Positions 23,919-35,400 of a DNA stretch of 64,000 nucleotides are shown here, one piece after another. Positions within the stretch are counted from its first letter, which is position 1. The number at the start of each line of letters is the position of its first letter. Origin of the DNA: Pinus tabuliformis (lineage: Eukaryota; Streptophyta; Pinopsida; Pinales; Pinaceae); contig CM062815.1 in NCBI GenBank assembly GCA_031772625.1, positions 119,420,989-119,484,988 of the forward strand. Direction: 5' to 3'. Under the pieces are notes generated by a model. The model was given only the letters and a program-made list of their open reading frames with translations, was not told the DNA's origin and searched no databases. Made by a program: the position numbers and the translations under genes.

Positions 23919-24396
23919 TACTATATTCCAAAATTTGAAAATGAATTAAATTGACGAGTTAAACTATCTACTAAGCAAGTAACATTGTAGGTTAGTGGAA
24001 ATGATACCACCACAAAAGGAGTTGAGCATTGATGCTTATGTGAGTTTTTGGAAGCACAAAAACAAGTTTGAGAATGAAATTCAATTTGGTAATTTTGTTT
24101 TTATTTTACTTTTTGTTGTATTCTTGTAATATGGACACGCTAGTGCATTTGAGGGCATCATAATGCACCAATTCCCTATGTTAGTTTTTTTAAAATGAAA
24201 ATTTATATTTTGTAAGTGTAATACTTGAGCATGTAGTGAGTTTATATATTCATTGGCGACATGTGTATTTTCAAGTGCATTAATCGAGTGTTTTCATTTT
24301 TTTAAATTGATTTTTTGTTTGTTTGTTGAATATTGGATCATTTTAACCTAATCTAGTGTGTCCTTGAGCACTGATGCTTTTAATTTAGAGTAGAGG

Positions 24397-24446
<50 letters not shown>

Positions 24447-25524
24447 TCCTTACTCTATCAAAACTGGGGCATTATAATTTGGAGTGCACCAAGTCCTTAT
24501 GGTGAGTTAGGCACACCATAGGGGAAACATCTGTGAAAACTTTCGATTACTCACCTTTGCTAGCAATTGGTGCTGTGAGTAGGTTCATTACTAAAATGTG
24601 TGATTTTTAACATTATTTACTTTTATTGAATAGTTAAAACATGTTTTATCGTGATATAGTGCATTCATATCATACACATTGGTGTGCTTAATTTATTTTT
24701 GAAGCACCATTATATATTTTAATGTTATTAAAAAAAATTTGTTTTTTTAGTATTATATTATAATAATGGTTATTGTTGTGCCATATTGCATAAGCCTTAT
24801 GCTTTCATTTCTCAAGAGAATTGGGGCACACTATCAACTAAGGCACACCGGTGAAAAAACTATGACCACTCAACTCTGCTAGCAACCTCTAGTATAAGCA
24901 TGGAATGCATAATTTCTTGGGGTACATTTCGTAAAATCCTCCACTACAAGGTGTTATAATTGTAGTGGTTTGTTGGTGGTAGTCAATGATTTGAAAGGTG
25001 AGAGCTCCTAAGAAGAAAAAAGTGTTCATGTGGCTAGCTCTAAAGAATATGGACCCTATTTGAGATACACTACAAAAGAAAAATAAACATGAACTTGTTA
25101 TTTGTTATTTGTGAAAAAACGAGGTTGACATATTCTTTATTTTCTTTTGTATTGATTTACAATACAAGTCTTAGATATAAGCTAGTGGATTGTGGGTCCC
25201 ATCAAGTGGAGTCTCTAGAAATGTTTCGAAAGGAAAGATCTAAAGCATTTGCTTATTGTTCATTTTCTTACTTTATAGGGCATTTGGATGATTTACAATT
25301 CAAGTAATTTGTAGAAAAAATATTATAACCCTTGTAGGTCTCCACTTATATTTGTGCCATTGCTCAACATTATAAATCAAAAGGGAATGTCTCAAATATT
25401 AGACATATTAGTGAATTATTAATGTTTAAGTCTCATCATTGAGTATTTTTTGATGTATCCTACTATGGCACTAATGTACATGTAGTATCAAGGGTGTTTT
25501 ATATTTGGAAGAGAAACACTTACT
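23919..25524. other. AT-rich intergenic sequence
   Basis: No recognisable gene. It contains the (AT)n tract listed next and scattered short frames without domains. Confidence 0.6.
24401..24444. repeat. (AT)22 microsatellite
   Basis: Uninterrupted AT dinucleotides over 44 bp. Confidence 0.97.
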
Positions 25525-25887
25525 CATTTTAGCACCACTATGGGATGTGACACAAACAACTGAGTTGAGCTCTTATCTCTTAAAGATCTTTTAAATTTGG
25601 TTAAGTATAATAACCTTTCACATTTGTAGGTCTTTGGAGGCTCGTTATTAGTGGTTAATTTGATGAGATGTGAATGGGTCATACAAGATGTACCTCTCCA
25701 ATCTATAGCTTTGGAAGTCAAGACGATATCACAATATTTCATTTATGTCTCCTTTTCACATGTTTATAAAGAGTTTAACATTATAGTAGATTCATTATCC
25801 AAACAAGGTTTGAATCAAACTTCTAGCCTTCTAAATCTTAAAGAGTCCAAGGAGTTGCCACATAAACGATTTAATTTGGCCATTTAA
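25525..25887 (+). pseudogene. RNase H (RVT_3 type) fragment of a retroelement
   Basis: The + strand shows, with two internal stops, the pattern of the RNase H domain at the 3' end of plant LINE or Tat pol: a TNN-VELLSLKDLL block, VFGGSLLVVNLMRCEW, and FSHVYKEFNIIVDSLSKQGL. The usual GDS has become GGS, losing a catalytic Asp. No reverse transcriptase adjoins it. The parent family cannot be told apart from this piece. Confidence 0.6.
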
Positions 25888-27003
25888 TTTCTTGGTGCTA
25901 CTTCATAGGTGATATGATGGAATAATTATTAATTGCAAAATTGAATATAGAAGAAAGGAAACTATAATTTCTTTGAACAAGCATACACTTTTATTGTAAT
26001 AAGTATGAGAAGATAACTTTGTTTTGACAACTTTTTAGATTCATATAATATTCTAGGCATTTGGAATAACAAAATTTCATGTATCAAAATCATTTTTTTT
26101 ATTATGTAAAAGTGCTTTAATGATCCGTAAACTGTCGCGGATATTCCATTAGACACTTCGTCACAACAGATTTGATAATATTATATTAAAAATATGAGAT
26201 TCTACACTATTACAATTTTATTTAGTTTCTAGATATGTAAAATTAACTCTAATTAGTGCATGAATGTAAAATCAAATCAAGCAAAAAACTAGAGAACGAA
26301 AAATAAGCTCACACACACATAATACACAAGATATGCTCTCTGGGAAACCCTTTCAGGAGAAAACCCAGCTAGAAGGTAAGGCTGCTTCGCTCTCTTTCTC
26401 TGCCTGGAAATATGGTTGTAGATACAAAGAATTTTTTATGGCTCGTGGGCTACTATAGTGCACAGATCCTTTGTGTGTGATCTACCTCCTATCTCTCCTG
26501 TCTATCTTTGCTTAGTTATGGAACAAAGTGCTCTCGAAAGAATGGAATGCCTCTTCCCCTTAGTGTCCTGATTATAACACAACCCGATAGCCTACCAGTG
26601 GTTAATTTTGACTACATCAACTCTTAACTAGAGTTACAAAATAGACTCTTCTAGAGTCTTTTACATCAAAAACACGTGGCTAGCCCCTTTTCCATCAATA
26701 ATGGGGGCTGATGCGACATCCTCCCAAACTATAGGTGTGAAAACAGGAAGGTCAACTTTTGAGTGGCATAACTTTTGCAAACAGACTCTGATTGACGCGA
26801 TTCTTGCGCCATTGAAAATATCTCTATGTGTAGAATAAAATGAAAAGTGTCACAATTAAGCCTTAGATTTTTACCCCCAAAAAACGTCGTTTGATGCCTC
26901 AAAACACTCCCGGAAGGTTTCAGACCCCGTTTCGCTAAACTAGATCCCGCTGTAAAAACAATCTAGTGAGCTGATTCCTCTACTGCAATATGCAGTATGG
27001 CTC
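25888..27003. other. Non-coding; possibly the 3' flank or LTR of the gypsy relic
   Basis: AT-rich to 26280, then a stretch with 'gggaaacccttt...ggagaaaacccagc', a layout common in LTR or leader sequence. No second copy exists in the window, so LTR status is a guess. Confidence 0.4.
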
Positions 27004-28961
27004 TAGCTAGAACTCTCCCTCTGGTTCCACATGCAATACAAACCAATCAATCACATGATCAACATCCCGCACATAGCTCTTAAGTAATGAAACATGGAAA
27101 ACATCATGGAATTTCACTGTTGGTGGTACTGCAAGTTTGTAGGCCACTGGTCTAATCCTCTCAAGGATCTCAAAGGGGCTAAAATACCAAGGTGCCAACT
27201 TGGCACATGACCCATTCCTCAAGGAGCTCCTCTTGGGCTTGATGTTCAAATACACATGCTCCTTAATGTGAAACTCCTTGAATGGTCTATGCTGATCCAC
27301 ATAACTTTTTTCCTGTCTTGTGCAACCTTCAATTCCTTTTAATAACCTACATCTCCTGCTCCACCTCATCCAACATATCCGGTCCAATAAACACCCTATT
27401 CACTGAATCAATCCAACTAATAGGATTATTACACATTCACCCATAGAGAGATTCAAATGGACTCATCTTCAAGGATTCATGATACCCATTATTATAAGCA
27501 AAATCCACCAATGGAATATACTCCTCCCACCTCTTCTATTGATGCATGTCATACATCCTCAACATATCCTCAAGAATCCTATGAACCCTCTACGTTTATC
27601 TATCTGTCTGCAGATGATAATTTGTGTTGAAAGCTAACACTATCCCCAAGCCTACAAATAAATCCTTCCATAATAATGATCGTAACACACAGTTATCCAG
27701 AAGTCCTCGTCAACAAAAATTTATTTACTATGGAAATATCCATGCTAAAAAACTCCTTCCAAAACTTGGAAGTGAACTTGGCATCTCTATCTGATATAAT
27801 CTTCTTGGGAACTCCATGCAACCTCACTATCTCCCTAATGAAGATCTGAGCTACCTCACTAGATGAATTAGTAGACTTCACTGCAATGAAGTGAGCCACC
27901 TTGCTCAGTCTATCAACGACAACCATGATGGAATCATGTTGTCTCGATGTCCTCAGAAATCTTGTAATGAAGTCCATGGAAATGACCTCCCATTTCCATT
28001 ATGGAATCAAAATAGGCTGCAATAGACCAGCTAGATGCTTACACTCTGCTTTCACCGACTGACAATCCAAGCATCTTGCAACAAGCTCAACCACCTCTTT
28101 CTTCAAATTCGGCCAATAGTGGAACTTCTTAACAATTGTCAGAGTCTTTTGATATCCTTGGTGGCCTGAATATGGCTTAACATGAAACTCTCTTAAGATA
28201 AGCTTCTTGAACGCACTACTATCTGGCACATAAATAATGTTCCTAAATCTAACCAAACCATTTTTTGTTAGGTGATACTGCTCATCTATATCACCCTGCT
28301 GCAGCCTCTACTTTAGTTGTTGGTACCTCTCATCATGTTGCCTTGCATGTAATATTTGCTCCTACAAATCTGTCCCATAAGAGCTCACAATTGAAATATG
28401 GTTCACCTACACTCTCCTACTAAGAGAATTTGCAACCTTATTCTCCTTGCCCTTAATGTACTTGATCTAAAATTCAAACTCATTGTGGGTAGCTAACCAT
28501 CGACCTTTCCTAGAATTTAGATTGGGTTTGTCAAGCATATACCTTAGTCCACTGTGATCACTCATCAGAATAAACCTCTTGCCAAGGAGATAATGCCGAC
28601 ACATCTCCAACACACAAATAATCACTGCCAACTCAAGATCATGAGTCACATAATTTTTCTTGTGCTCATTCAAATTCCTTGATTCATAAAAATCCACTTG
28701 TCCTTCCTGCATCAAGACTCCACCATGTCCTTCCTTACAAGCATCTATACAACCACAAACTCCTTATCAGGATCCTAATCTTCAAAACTGGAGCATTTGT
28801 AAGAAAATTCTTCAACTTCTCAAAACTAGCTGCACACTCCTCAATCCATTCGAACTTCTTCCCTTTCCTCTACAAAGATGTGATAGGATAGCCAATCTTG
28901 GATAAGTTCGTGATAAACCGTCTATAATAACATACTAGTCCTATGAATGATATGACCTCAA
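27004..28961 (-). pseudogene. pol: Ty3/gypsy pol relic (reverse transcriptase end, RNase H, integrase)
   Basis: Read on the - strand from 28961: the reverse transcriptase thumb region (YYRRFI...PIT-L, then KFEWIEEC), RNase H (28715-28467, with THDLELAVI and SDHSGLRYML), the integrase zinc region (28256-27999, HVKPYSGHQGY and CLDCQ), the integrase core (27977-27693, MDFITRF, VVDRLSKVAHF, ISDRDAKFTSKFWKEF), and the C-terminal part (27387-27007, with PRNGSCAKLAPWYFSPFEIL-like order and FHDVFHVSLLKSY). Stops and frameshifts separate the blocks. No chromodomain follows. The 5' side ends abruptly at 28961 against an A-rich repeat; gag and protease are missing. Confidence 0.9.
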
Positions 28962-29170
28962 TCAAAACTGAAGCTCTAAATAAATAAATAAATATAAATA
29001 AACTATAAAAATAGTAAGAGTAAATAAAGTTAACAAAAAGTAAAAAGGAATAAAATAAGTAAGTTTAAATTAAGAAGAAATGTTGAGTTAAATAAAACTT
29101 AAAACAAAGAAATAAAGTTGGCACGTTGACACATGGATTGTGTACATGCAAATCCCTTTCCATTCCTTTT
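28962..29170. repeat. A-rich dispersed repeat (first copy)
   Basis: It starts 'gaagctctaaataaata' and ends near 'atggattgtgtacatg'. It matches 63806-64000 in the same orientation at about 90% by eye. It probably belongs to a longer repeat family; no reading frame. Confidence 0.8.
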
Positions 29171-30922
29171 CCATTTTTGGAACCGTTTGTTCTATTTAGT
29201 GGCTAAAAAGAGAGATGATAGGCAATCATTCTTTCTAGAGGAGAATTCTATGAGACAAAGGGTTCCTAGCAGTAGCAGTTGATTGAGGGATCTGTTAGTG
29301 TCAGTATTTTCAGCCTTCCTCCAGTGATCAAACATGCTCATACAAAGTGATTTTAAGGTGTCAAGGTCAAATTTTATCATTTCAGTGAGTCTTCAAGTAA
29401 AATTTGGTCACTAGGCATTAGGTCTAGGGTTTTCTTTCACTCCTTTCAAAGTTGCCCAAATGTCGATCTATGTCACTATTCAGCTGAGTCTACCATCATT
29501 CAGAGGGTTTTCATCATCATGTCAGGTTCCAATGGGTCATTTTACACCTTGTTCATGCTTCAGTTGCACCTAGCTACGGTCATTTCCCTCTCCTAGGGTT
29601 TTGATGGCAATTTCTCTTGTACGGTCAAATCATTGGCAAAACTTGTATCCTGATGTTCATACACCTTCCCCTATCCTTAAAGTACCTTGTCAAACACTTC
29701 CCATCACTGAGATCCCCCAAATTCCTCATTTTCGCACAAACCCTAGTTTCTTGCTACAACCTGGCAATTTTCTAGGTTGGACCTGTGTTTTTCCTTTTTG
29801 GACCCCTTCCCCTCACTAAATCTTTTAAATTCCACTTTCCCCTGCTTCTTAACATCCCTCCCTACTTCCAAGAATTTTTCCAAGAATTTAGAAGCCGCTT
29901 ATCCCCTTCATTTCGCTTCATTTCGACAAATCCCTTGTTCCACAAATCGGGATAGGTTTCACTCAAATGATGTTTCTGAGCAATAAAAGACGGATTTTTG
30001 AAAACTAAGAGATTTTTTTGTCCAAAACATGCCAAGGAAGAAAAACCTCCTTCACTTTTTACATAGTTGTCATGGTTTTAGAGAAATGTCAAAAATACAA
30101 TCGCCTCGGGAGAATCGATGCACCTCTGAAGTGACATTGGGAAAATCAATTTTTGTCCTAGCTTGGTTGGCCAAATTACTTGATTATTGAGTCAAATGAT
30201 AACTAGACACAAAGATATTTCCAAAGAGCTATCATGAGCTCCATTTGGAGTTGAGGAAGGCATTCAAAAGTTGACTGCAACAACACTCTACCTTTAGGCA
30301 GCCTCATTTGGCACATTTTGACCAGTCTTGGGAGATTTGATTTTTGATAGAGAAAATAAACTCCAAATTGAAAAATTATAGTTGGGTTGGAAATTAGATT
30401 CAAATAACTTTCCAACTAGCTATCTTGCGCCCAATTTGGACATCGGGAAGGCCTCCAAAAGTCACCTGGAAAAGGGCGCAACGCACATAGAGAGTGCGGC
30501 GCACTGGGAGAAAATTTCCAGTGTAAATTTACACTGGCGCGACGCACATGGAAGGTGCGGCGCACAAGGCTGCCAAGGCTGATTTTGCTCAGAATTTGCA
30601 ACCAATTGCCTTCAATCCCTTTAATTTTCCAGGTGGGGTCAATCTCTCAGTGTTTCATCCATTTTTATGTTAGTATGATGATAGTTCATGGCGGCTTATG
30701 GTTGCACAAAAACTCTTAAACCCTACCACCTAAAAACACCAAAGCCATTGTTGCTAGGGTTGTGTAATTGTGTTGTTCATGCCAAGGTCCCATTTTCCCT
30801 TCCTTTCCATTTTTCCTTATTCCCCCATGCCATTTTTCCTATTATCACTATCCTAAAACACTACCAAACTCTATTCGCTTCCCCCTCCTCCTATTGGTCA
30901 ATACAAACCCCAAACCCTACCT

Positions 30923-30929
30923 TATAAAA
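30923..30929 (+). promoter_or_regulatory. Putative TATA box in the LARD 2 5' LTR
   Basis: TATAAAA with an inverted CCAAT (attgg) about 30 bases upstream. A start near 30950 would place the 166-codon frame as the first ORF of the element's RNA. A second TATATAAA (31108-31115) lies only 9 bases before the ATG and cannot serve the full frame. Confidence 0.45.
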
Positions 30930-31123
30930 ACCCCAAACCTACCTTGTCAAACCCCCTACATATCCCTAAAAAAAATTCCCCCCATAACCCCTATTCCCAT
31001 CACATTACTCCCTTCCTAATACTCCCTTTGTTTCATAGTTCCCCTTGGTGGCAGATATCACAAACAACACCCAGCTTCACCATCATCAAAGGGCAGCGTA
31101 AGTACGGTATATAAACAACAGTC

Positions 31124-31624
31124 ATGGCATATGAGGGTTCATCAGAGTATGAGGTGGAAACTCACAGTGATACAGCTTCCAGAGAACAGGCTCCCAGGAG
31201 ACATCACAGGAGTGGCAAACATGTTAGGGATGAGCCAAACACCCTCATTGAATTGCAGGGATGCCCTCTTGCTATGTCATGTTTCCAGCATCTAGCATGT
31301 TTTGAATTTTTTCAAAGGGTGGCAAATGTTAGAGTTCATCATGAGTTGGCCCGTCTTTTTGTGCTTAATCTACATGTAGGTCAGTCTATCTTGGCCGGGG
31401 TCACCTTCACATTGACACCTGAAACTATCTCAGTGGCAACAGGGATACCAAATGTTGGAGAACAATGGCATAAGAAGAAGAAGGTGGATAGGCAATACTA
31501 TGAGCCTTACATTAAGGCCAGATTCTTGAGTCATCTCACAAGAGTCTTTCCATTTAGATATTTGAAAGATGAGTATGCTCCACTCATGAAATTGATAATG
31601 AAGTACTTCAGTTGTGAGGTATGA
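31124..31624 (+). CDS. 166-residue ORF inside the LARD 2 5' LTR
   Basis: An intact frame from ATG 31124 to TGA 31622-31624. The N-terminal 45 residues are hydrophilic and Ser/Glu/Arg/His-rich. The remainder looks like a folded domain: HHELARLFVLNLHVG, then ILAGVTFTLTPETISVATGIP, a Lys-rich turn, and ARFLSHLTRVFPFRYLKDEYAPLMKL. This order faintly recalls the 'putative plant transposon protein' domain seen in plant retroelement ORFs (from memory, unchecked). The last codons fall in a splice-donor-like context (GAG|GTATGAG), so a spliced, longer product is possible. The twin at 37213-37713 is also intact and differs at 11 residues. Function unknown; not gag, protease or polymerase. Confidence 0.7.
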   Translation: MAYEGSSEYEVETHSDTASREQAPRRHHRSGKHVRDEPNTLIELQGCPLAMSCFQHLACFEFFQRVANVRVHHELARLFVLNLHVGQSILAGVTFTLTPETISVATGIPNVGEQWHKKKKVDRQYYEPYIKARFLSHLTRVFPFRYLKDEYAPLMKLIMKYFSCEV

Positions 31625-33182
31625 GTGCAAAGGCCCGAATAAGGAGCTTGAAGGCAAAATTGAGCAAAGCAACAAAAGAGGAAAAAGAGGCAAAAGAGCA
31701 AGATCGGCTTTGAATCTTGGCTGAAGCTTCTATGGCCCAGCATAGTGACTCTTAGAGAACCTCCAACCCAAATTTCAAGAAATTTGGGGCAATTTTGGTC
31801 ACATGGTAATTTTTTGGCGCAGCGCGTAGGATTGGGATCTCCAAATGACAAATGGTTTGCATTTTTGGATTCAGAATGAAAAATCACGACTAATGGTGCT
31901 TGAACAAGAAATTTGGGCATGATTTGAGTGTCCAGGAGGTCAAAAACACCTAAAAAATGACCTCTTTGCCCCTATTTTGACACACAGGAAGCAGTATTAG
32001 GAGAATGAATATTTGGAGGGGCAAATGAGCACCAAATTCAGAAATTCCACTTGGGTTGGAAAGTAGATAGGACAGGCTTTCCAACAAGCACACTTGGGCA
32101 CATTTTGGACTCCTGAAAGTGCCTCAAAACAAGCTCCAAAGTGGCGCAACGCATATAGAAAATGGCGCAATGCATATAGGAAAAAAGGCCAATTTCACGT
32201 CCGTTTCGCGAAATTTCGATTCGCGACTTCTCCAAGTGGGCCCGCTCATCTACATTTCACTTTTTCGACACCTAAGGCAGAATTTAAAGTATTTTCACTC
32301 CAGATTGGCTTCTATCCAAGTGGCAAAGGAAGGCAAACAGTCACACAAGCCATTTGTCATGTTTGTAACGCTACACCTGTAGCTAATGGTTGGCTTTCCA
32401 CCTCCATTTTGTAATGATTCGAGTAACTCCACAACCCTTGGGCATTCTATCTAGTCATGGAACATTCTATATATTGTATGCAAACTATTTGCAAAGGGTT
32501 GGTTGGCTTGTAACTTCTGGGAGACTGTGGGAAAGAAACTCTGCTTCTTCACTGTATATTTTTGACAGAGAATTAATGAAAGGCAGCGGCTCTGTTTCAT
32601 GAGATTCATGTGGTTGTAGGTGTAGAAAATGTGTCTCTTATGTTCTCATATGTATTTCGTTATGTTTCATAATTCAATTCATGTTCATTTCCAGTGAAAT
32701 TTTTTGAGTTAGATAAGGTAGAATTCAATTTTATTGCTCTGCCTGTGGGAAAATTTCATGTTCAGTGTTCTTCTTCTGTTGAAAAGGATTCATGTTCCTA
32801 TGCCCTTTTCACTCTCCCAAGAAATCTCTCCATTCCATGTTATTTCAAACTAAATTGCTACACTTTCCGCCTGCCTTGCCTCACGAAGTAATCTGTGCCT
32901 TTGTATTACATTTTCTGTTCTTTACTGACCGTTGGTCCCATAACATCCCAGAAGCTCAGTCATTCATAAAAATTGTTTCTTGTATCCATATTCACTTGCT
33001 AGCCTAAGATAAATATTTCACTGTAAGTCATCTCAGACCATTTCGATTATCCATTCACTGAGCGTGACTTGGAGAAATCCCTCTCCTGTTCTGGTAGGGC
33101 TAGCTACCAGACTGAGCGTGGTTTGTGGTTACCCTGAATTTTGCCTTCCTTCAGCCTAGGGCAGATTTAGGTGCTAACATAG

Positions 33183-33200
33183 TGGCGACTCCACTAGGGA
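33183..33200 (+). promoter_or_regulatory. Primer-binding site of LARD 2
   Basis: TGGCGACTCCACTAGGGA begins three bases after the 5' LTR, matching the LARD 1 site at 16 of 18 positions. Confidence 0.85.
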
Positions 33201-33399
33201 AGAAAATGGTTTGCTTGAAGATTTTTTTGCCCCAGTACGTCTATCAAACTCAGATCTGATGGTTGATGGTGAACAACGATCAGACATAAGAAGACGGCTG
33301 AAATCATTCACCTGGCAACTCCATTCACTGAGGAATCCAGAAATCGGTGCTTCATGGTGACTCCACTGCAGAGAGGTCAGTAGCTTTGAGATTTTCAAG

Positions 33400-35109
33400 A
33401 TGGATCGGGTTGCAAGAAGATACGCTCCCATGAGCCGAGATCATATTCCAGGCTTTCCAAATAAAATTCTGAAAGTAGATTGGTCAAGGAATTTGCCTAC
33501 GTTTAAAGATGATGGTAGGAAGGACGCTTCTTTACATCTAGTTCGATTTCACATGCATATTTGCAAGTTGAAGGTTGATTTTCTTGAAGATTGCTTAATG
33601 AAGATATTCATGACCACTCTAGAAGGTGAAGCCCAATCTTGGTATGAAAGTTTGCTGCCTACTTGTATTTACTGTTTAAAGGATTTTCATGCCATGTTCA
33701 TTGAAAGATATAAAGACTCTTATGCATCATTAAATCTAGTTCATGACTGTTGCAAACATGCTTCTACTTTTATTGAAAGCCTTGAAAAATACTATGAGGA
33801 TGATAATTTTATGGATGATGAGATCATGGAAGCCCTGGATGAAAATCCCTTTTAGCAGCGTAAAGACGATCATGAAAATTTGAAGCATGATCAAGATTGT
33901 AGTACGGTGGAAGAGGAAAGAATTTTTCATCTTGAAAGTCAACAGGAATTACATGAAATGGATCAGCAGTATGAGGAATATTTATATACACCTTCACTTG
34001 AAATTAATGAAGACAATCACTGTTTGAGCGAAAGGAAACAAAAGGTCTTATCTCCTTTGTCTGAAGACGAGATAGCTCAACTCTTGCATGGTTATGTTCC
34101 AGCTCAAGGTAAAGCGGATTTGCAGTGCACACATGGTCAAGAAAGTGTTGGTGAAACTTCTTCCTCTTTTGAAAAGGATGACAGTCCGGTGAACAGCTTT
34201 ATAGATCAGTAGGTTGAAGAATTCCATATGGCTGAAAGTGATGAAAGAAAAAGTGTCATTTCGGATCTGTCCATAGAAGAAGACAACATGCAGGGAAGTC
34301 CAGTTCTACTTTCAGAATGTGATAACGTTAATTCAACCCTTTCAAATCCAGATTCGGATTATGGTGACCAAGAAAACCTTGTACTAAGTCCCATGAAAGA
34401 GAACTCTGCTGCTGAAATCATCTGGGATGAAGAAGACAGAGTTTTGGATCCAAATGTTCTCATGTCATCAGAACACAGTCTTCATGAAGAGGTAATCCAG
34501 TCAGCTCATGAACAACAAGCTGAGAATTTTGTTCAAGTAAGTGAAAAAGGTTCCTTGGATGAATCGTTGGTAGATGATAGAAATGTCATGCTTGGGTTTC
34601 AAGAATCATTCGAAGTTTCTTTTCTCATGATTGATGAATGCAAAGACAATCTGGCTGTCATATCATATGAAGGTGACCTACAATACATTCAGGCTACCGA
34701 AGAGCAGAACATTCAGGATTATCTTTCAGACTCTTCCTCATATGTTTCATGTTTTGAAGTGTTCTTCGAAGAGGAAATCCACTCATCTGCTTGTTCAGAA
34801 TTTTTTGAGGACCAGGAACATACTTTTTTTGAAGTACATTATGAAGGAAGATCAGAATCAAAAGAAAAATACATCTTGTTTCCTTAGTAGGAGGTAAATA
34901 TTCATGTTTCTCATGATCCAATGGCAAATCTGTTACAGTCAGCAGTGCAGGTCATTATTGCAGTATTCAGTGATGAAGGAGATCATGGTCAATTATGTTT
35001 TTGGAGGCCCAGTTACCAGTATCAATTGTTGACCAGAAGATCCGATCAGAAGAATCAGTCAAGAAGCCATCTTCTTGATTGGTTACATTGGCAGTTTGAT
35101 ATAGTTTGA
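33400..35109 (+). pseudogene. gag: LARD 2 gag-like polyprotein with four amber interruptions
   Basis: One frame of 570 codons from ATG 33400 to TGA 35107-35109. It is broken only by TAG at 33853, 34210, 34885 and 34888. The first 150 residues follow the Ty3/gypsy gag pattern: PTFKDDGRKDASLHLVRFHMHI, then LEGEAQSWYESLLP and FHAMFIERYKDSY. The remaining 400 residues are strongly acidic (Glu/Asp/Ser-rich), without zinc knuckle, protease or polymerase motifs. The plan parallels LARD 1, whose frame also has an acidic tail. The neutral or basic start and acidic end suggest a structural protein. It would need the enzymes of a helper element. Confidence 0.85.
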
Positions 35110-35363
35110 TGATATATAGTCTTGTAAGAAATGTAGGTGGTCATGTACTACCACCAAGATTTAAGTTTTAAGTTCAGTTCTTAGTATTTTGAGTTAGTTT
35201 GTTAGAGTCAAGTTTTTTTAGTCATGTCAGTTTGCATTAAGTCGGTTTAAGTCAAGTTTCAGTCAATAAATGAGTCGAAGTCTTGTGTTTTTTGTCGGAA
35301 TAATGGACTCCATAGCCCAATGGACGAAGGCACTGTCTGCTCACCCAAAGATCTGTAGTTCTT

Positions 35364-35400
35364 GGCACCTCCAAGGAGGTACCTCCCCCATTGGAGCCAA
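35364..35400 (+). promoter_or_regulatory. 3' end of LARD 2 internal domain with mirrored primer-site-like motif
   Basis: The last 20 bases before the 3' LTR read, on the - strand, TTGGCTCCAATGGGGGAGGT. This is a degenerate, gapped copy of the primer site TGGCGACTCCACTAGGGA. A short palindrome (cctcc-aaggagg-tacctcc) precedes it. No clean polypurine tract is seen. Confidence 0.45.

Larger units (their letters stand above)
29293..33179 (+). repeat. 5' LTR of LARD 2
   Basis: Contains a putative promoter (TATAAAA at 30923), the 166-codon frame (31124-31624) and further conserved non-coding sequence. Relative to the partner it has an extra copy of a 'gcgacgcacatgg'-type subunit near 30540. Confidence 0.94.

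Noticed and set aside
32694-33007. Short + strand frames near the ends of the LARD 2 LTRs (also 38812-39179)
   Set aside because: Two overlapping frames, no domain, length within chance; conservation is explained by LTR identity.
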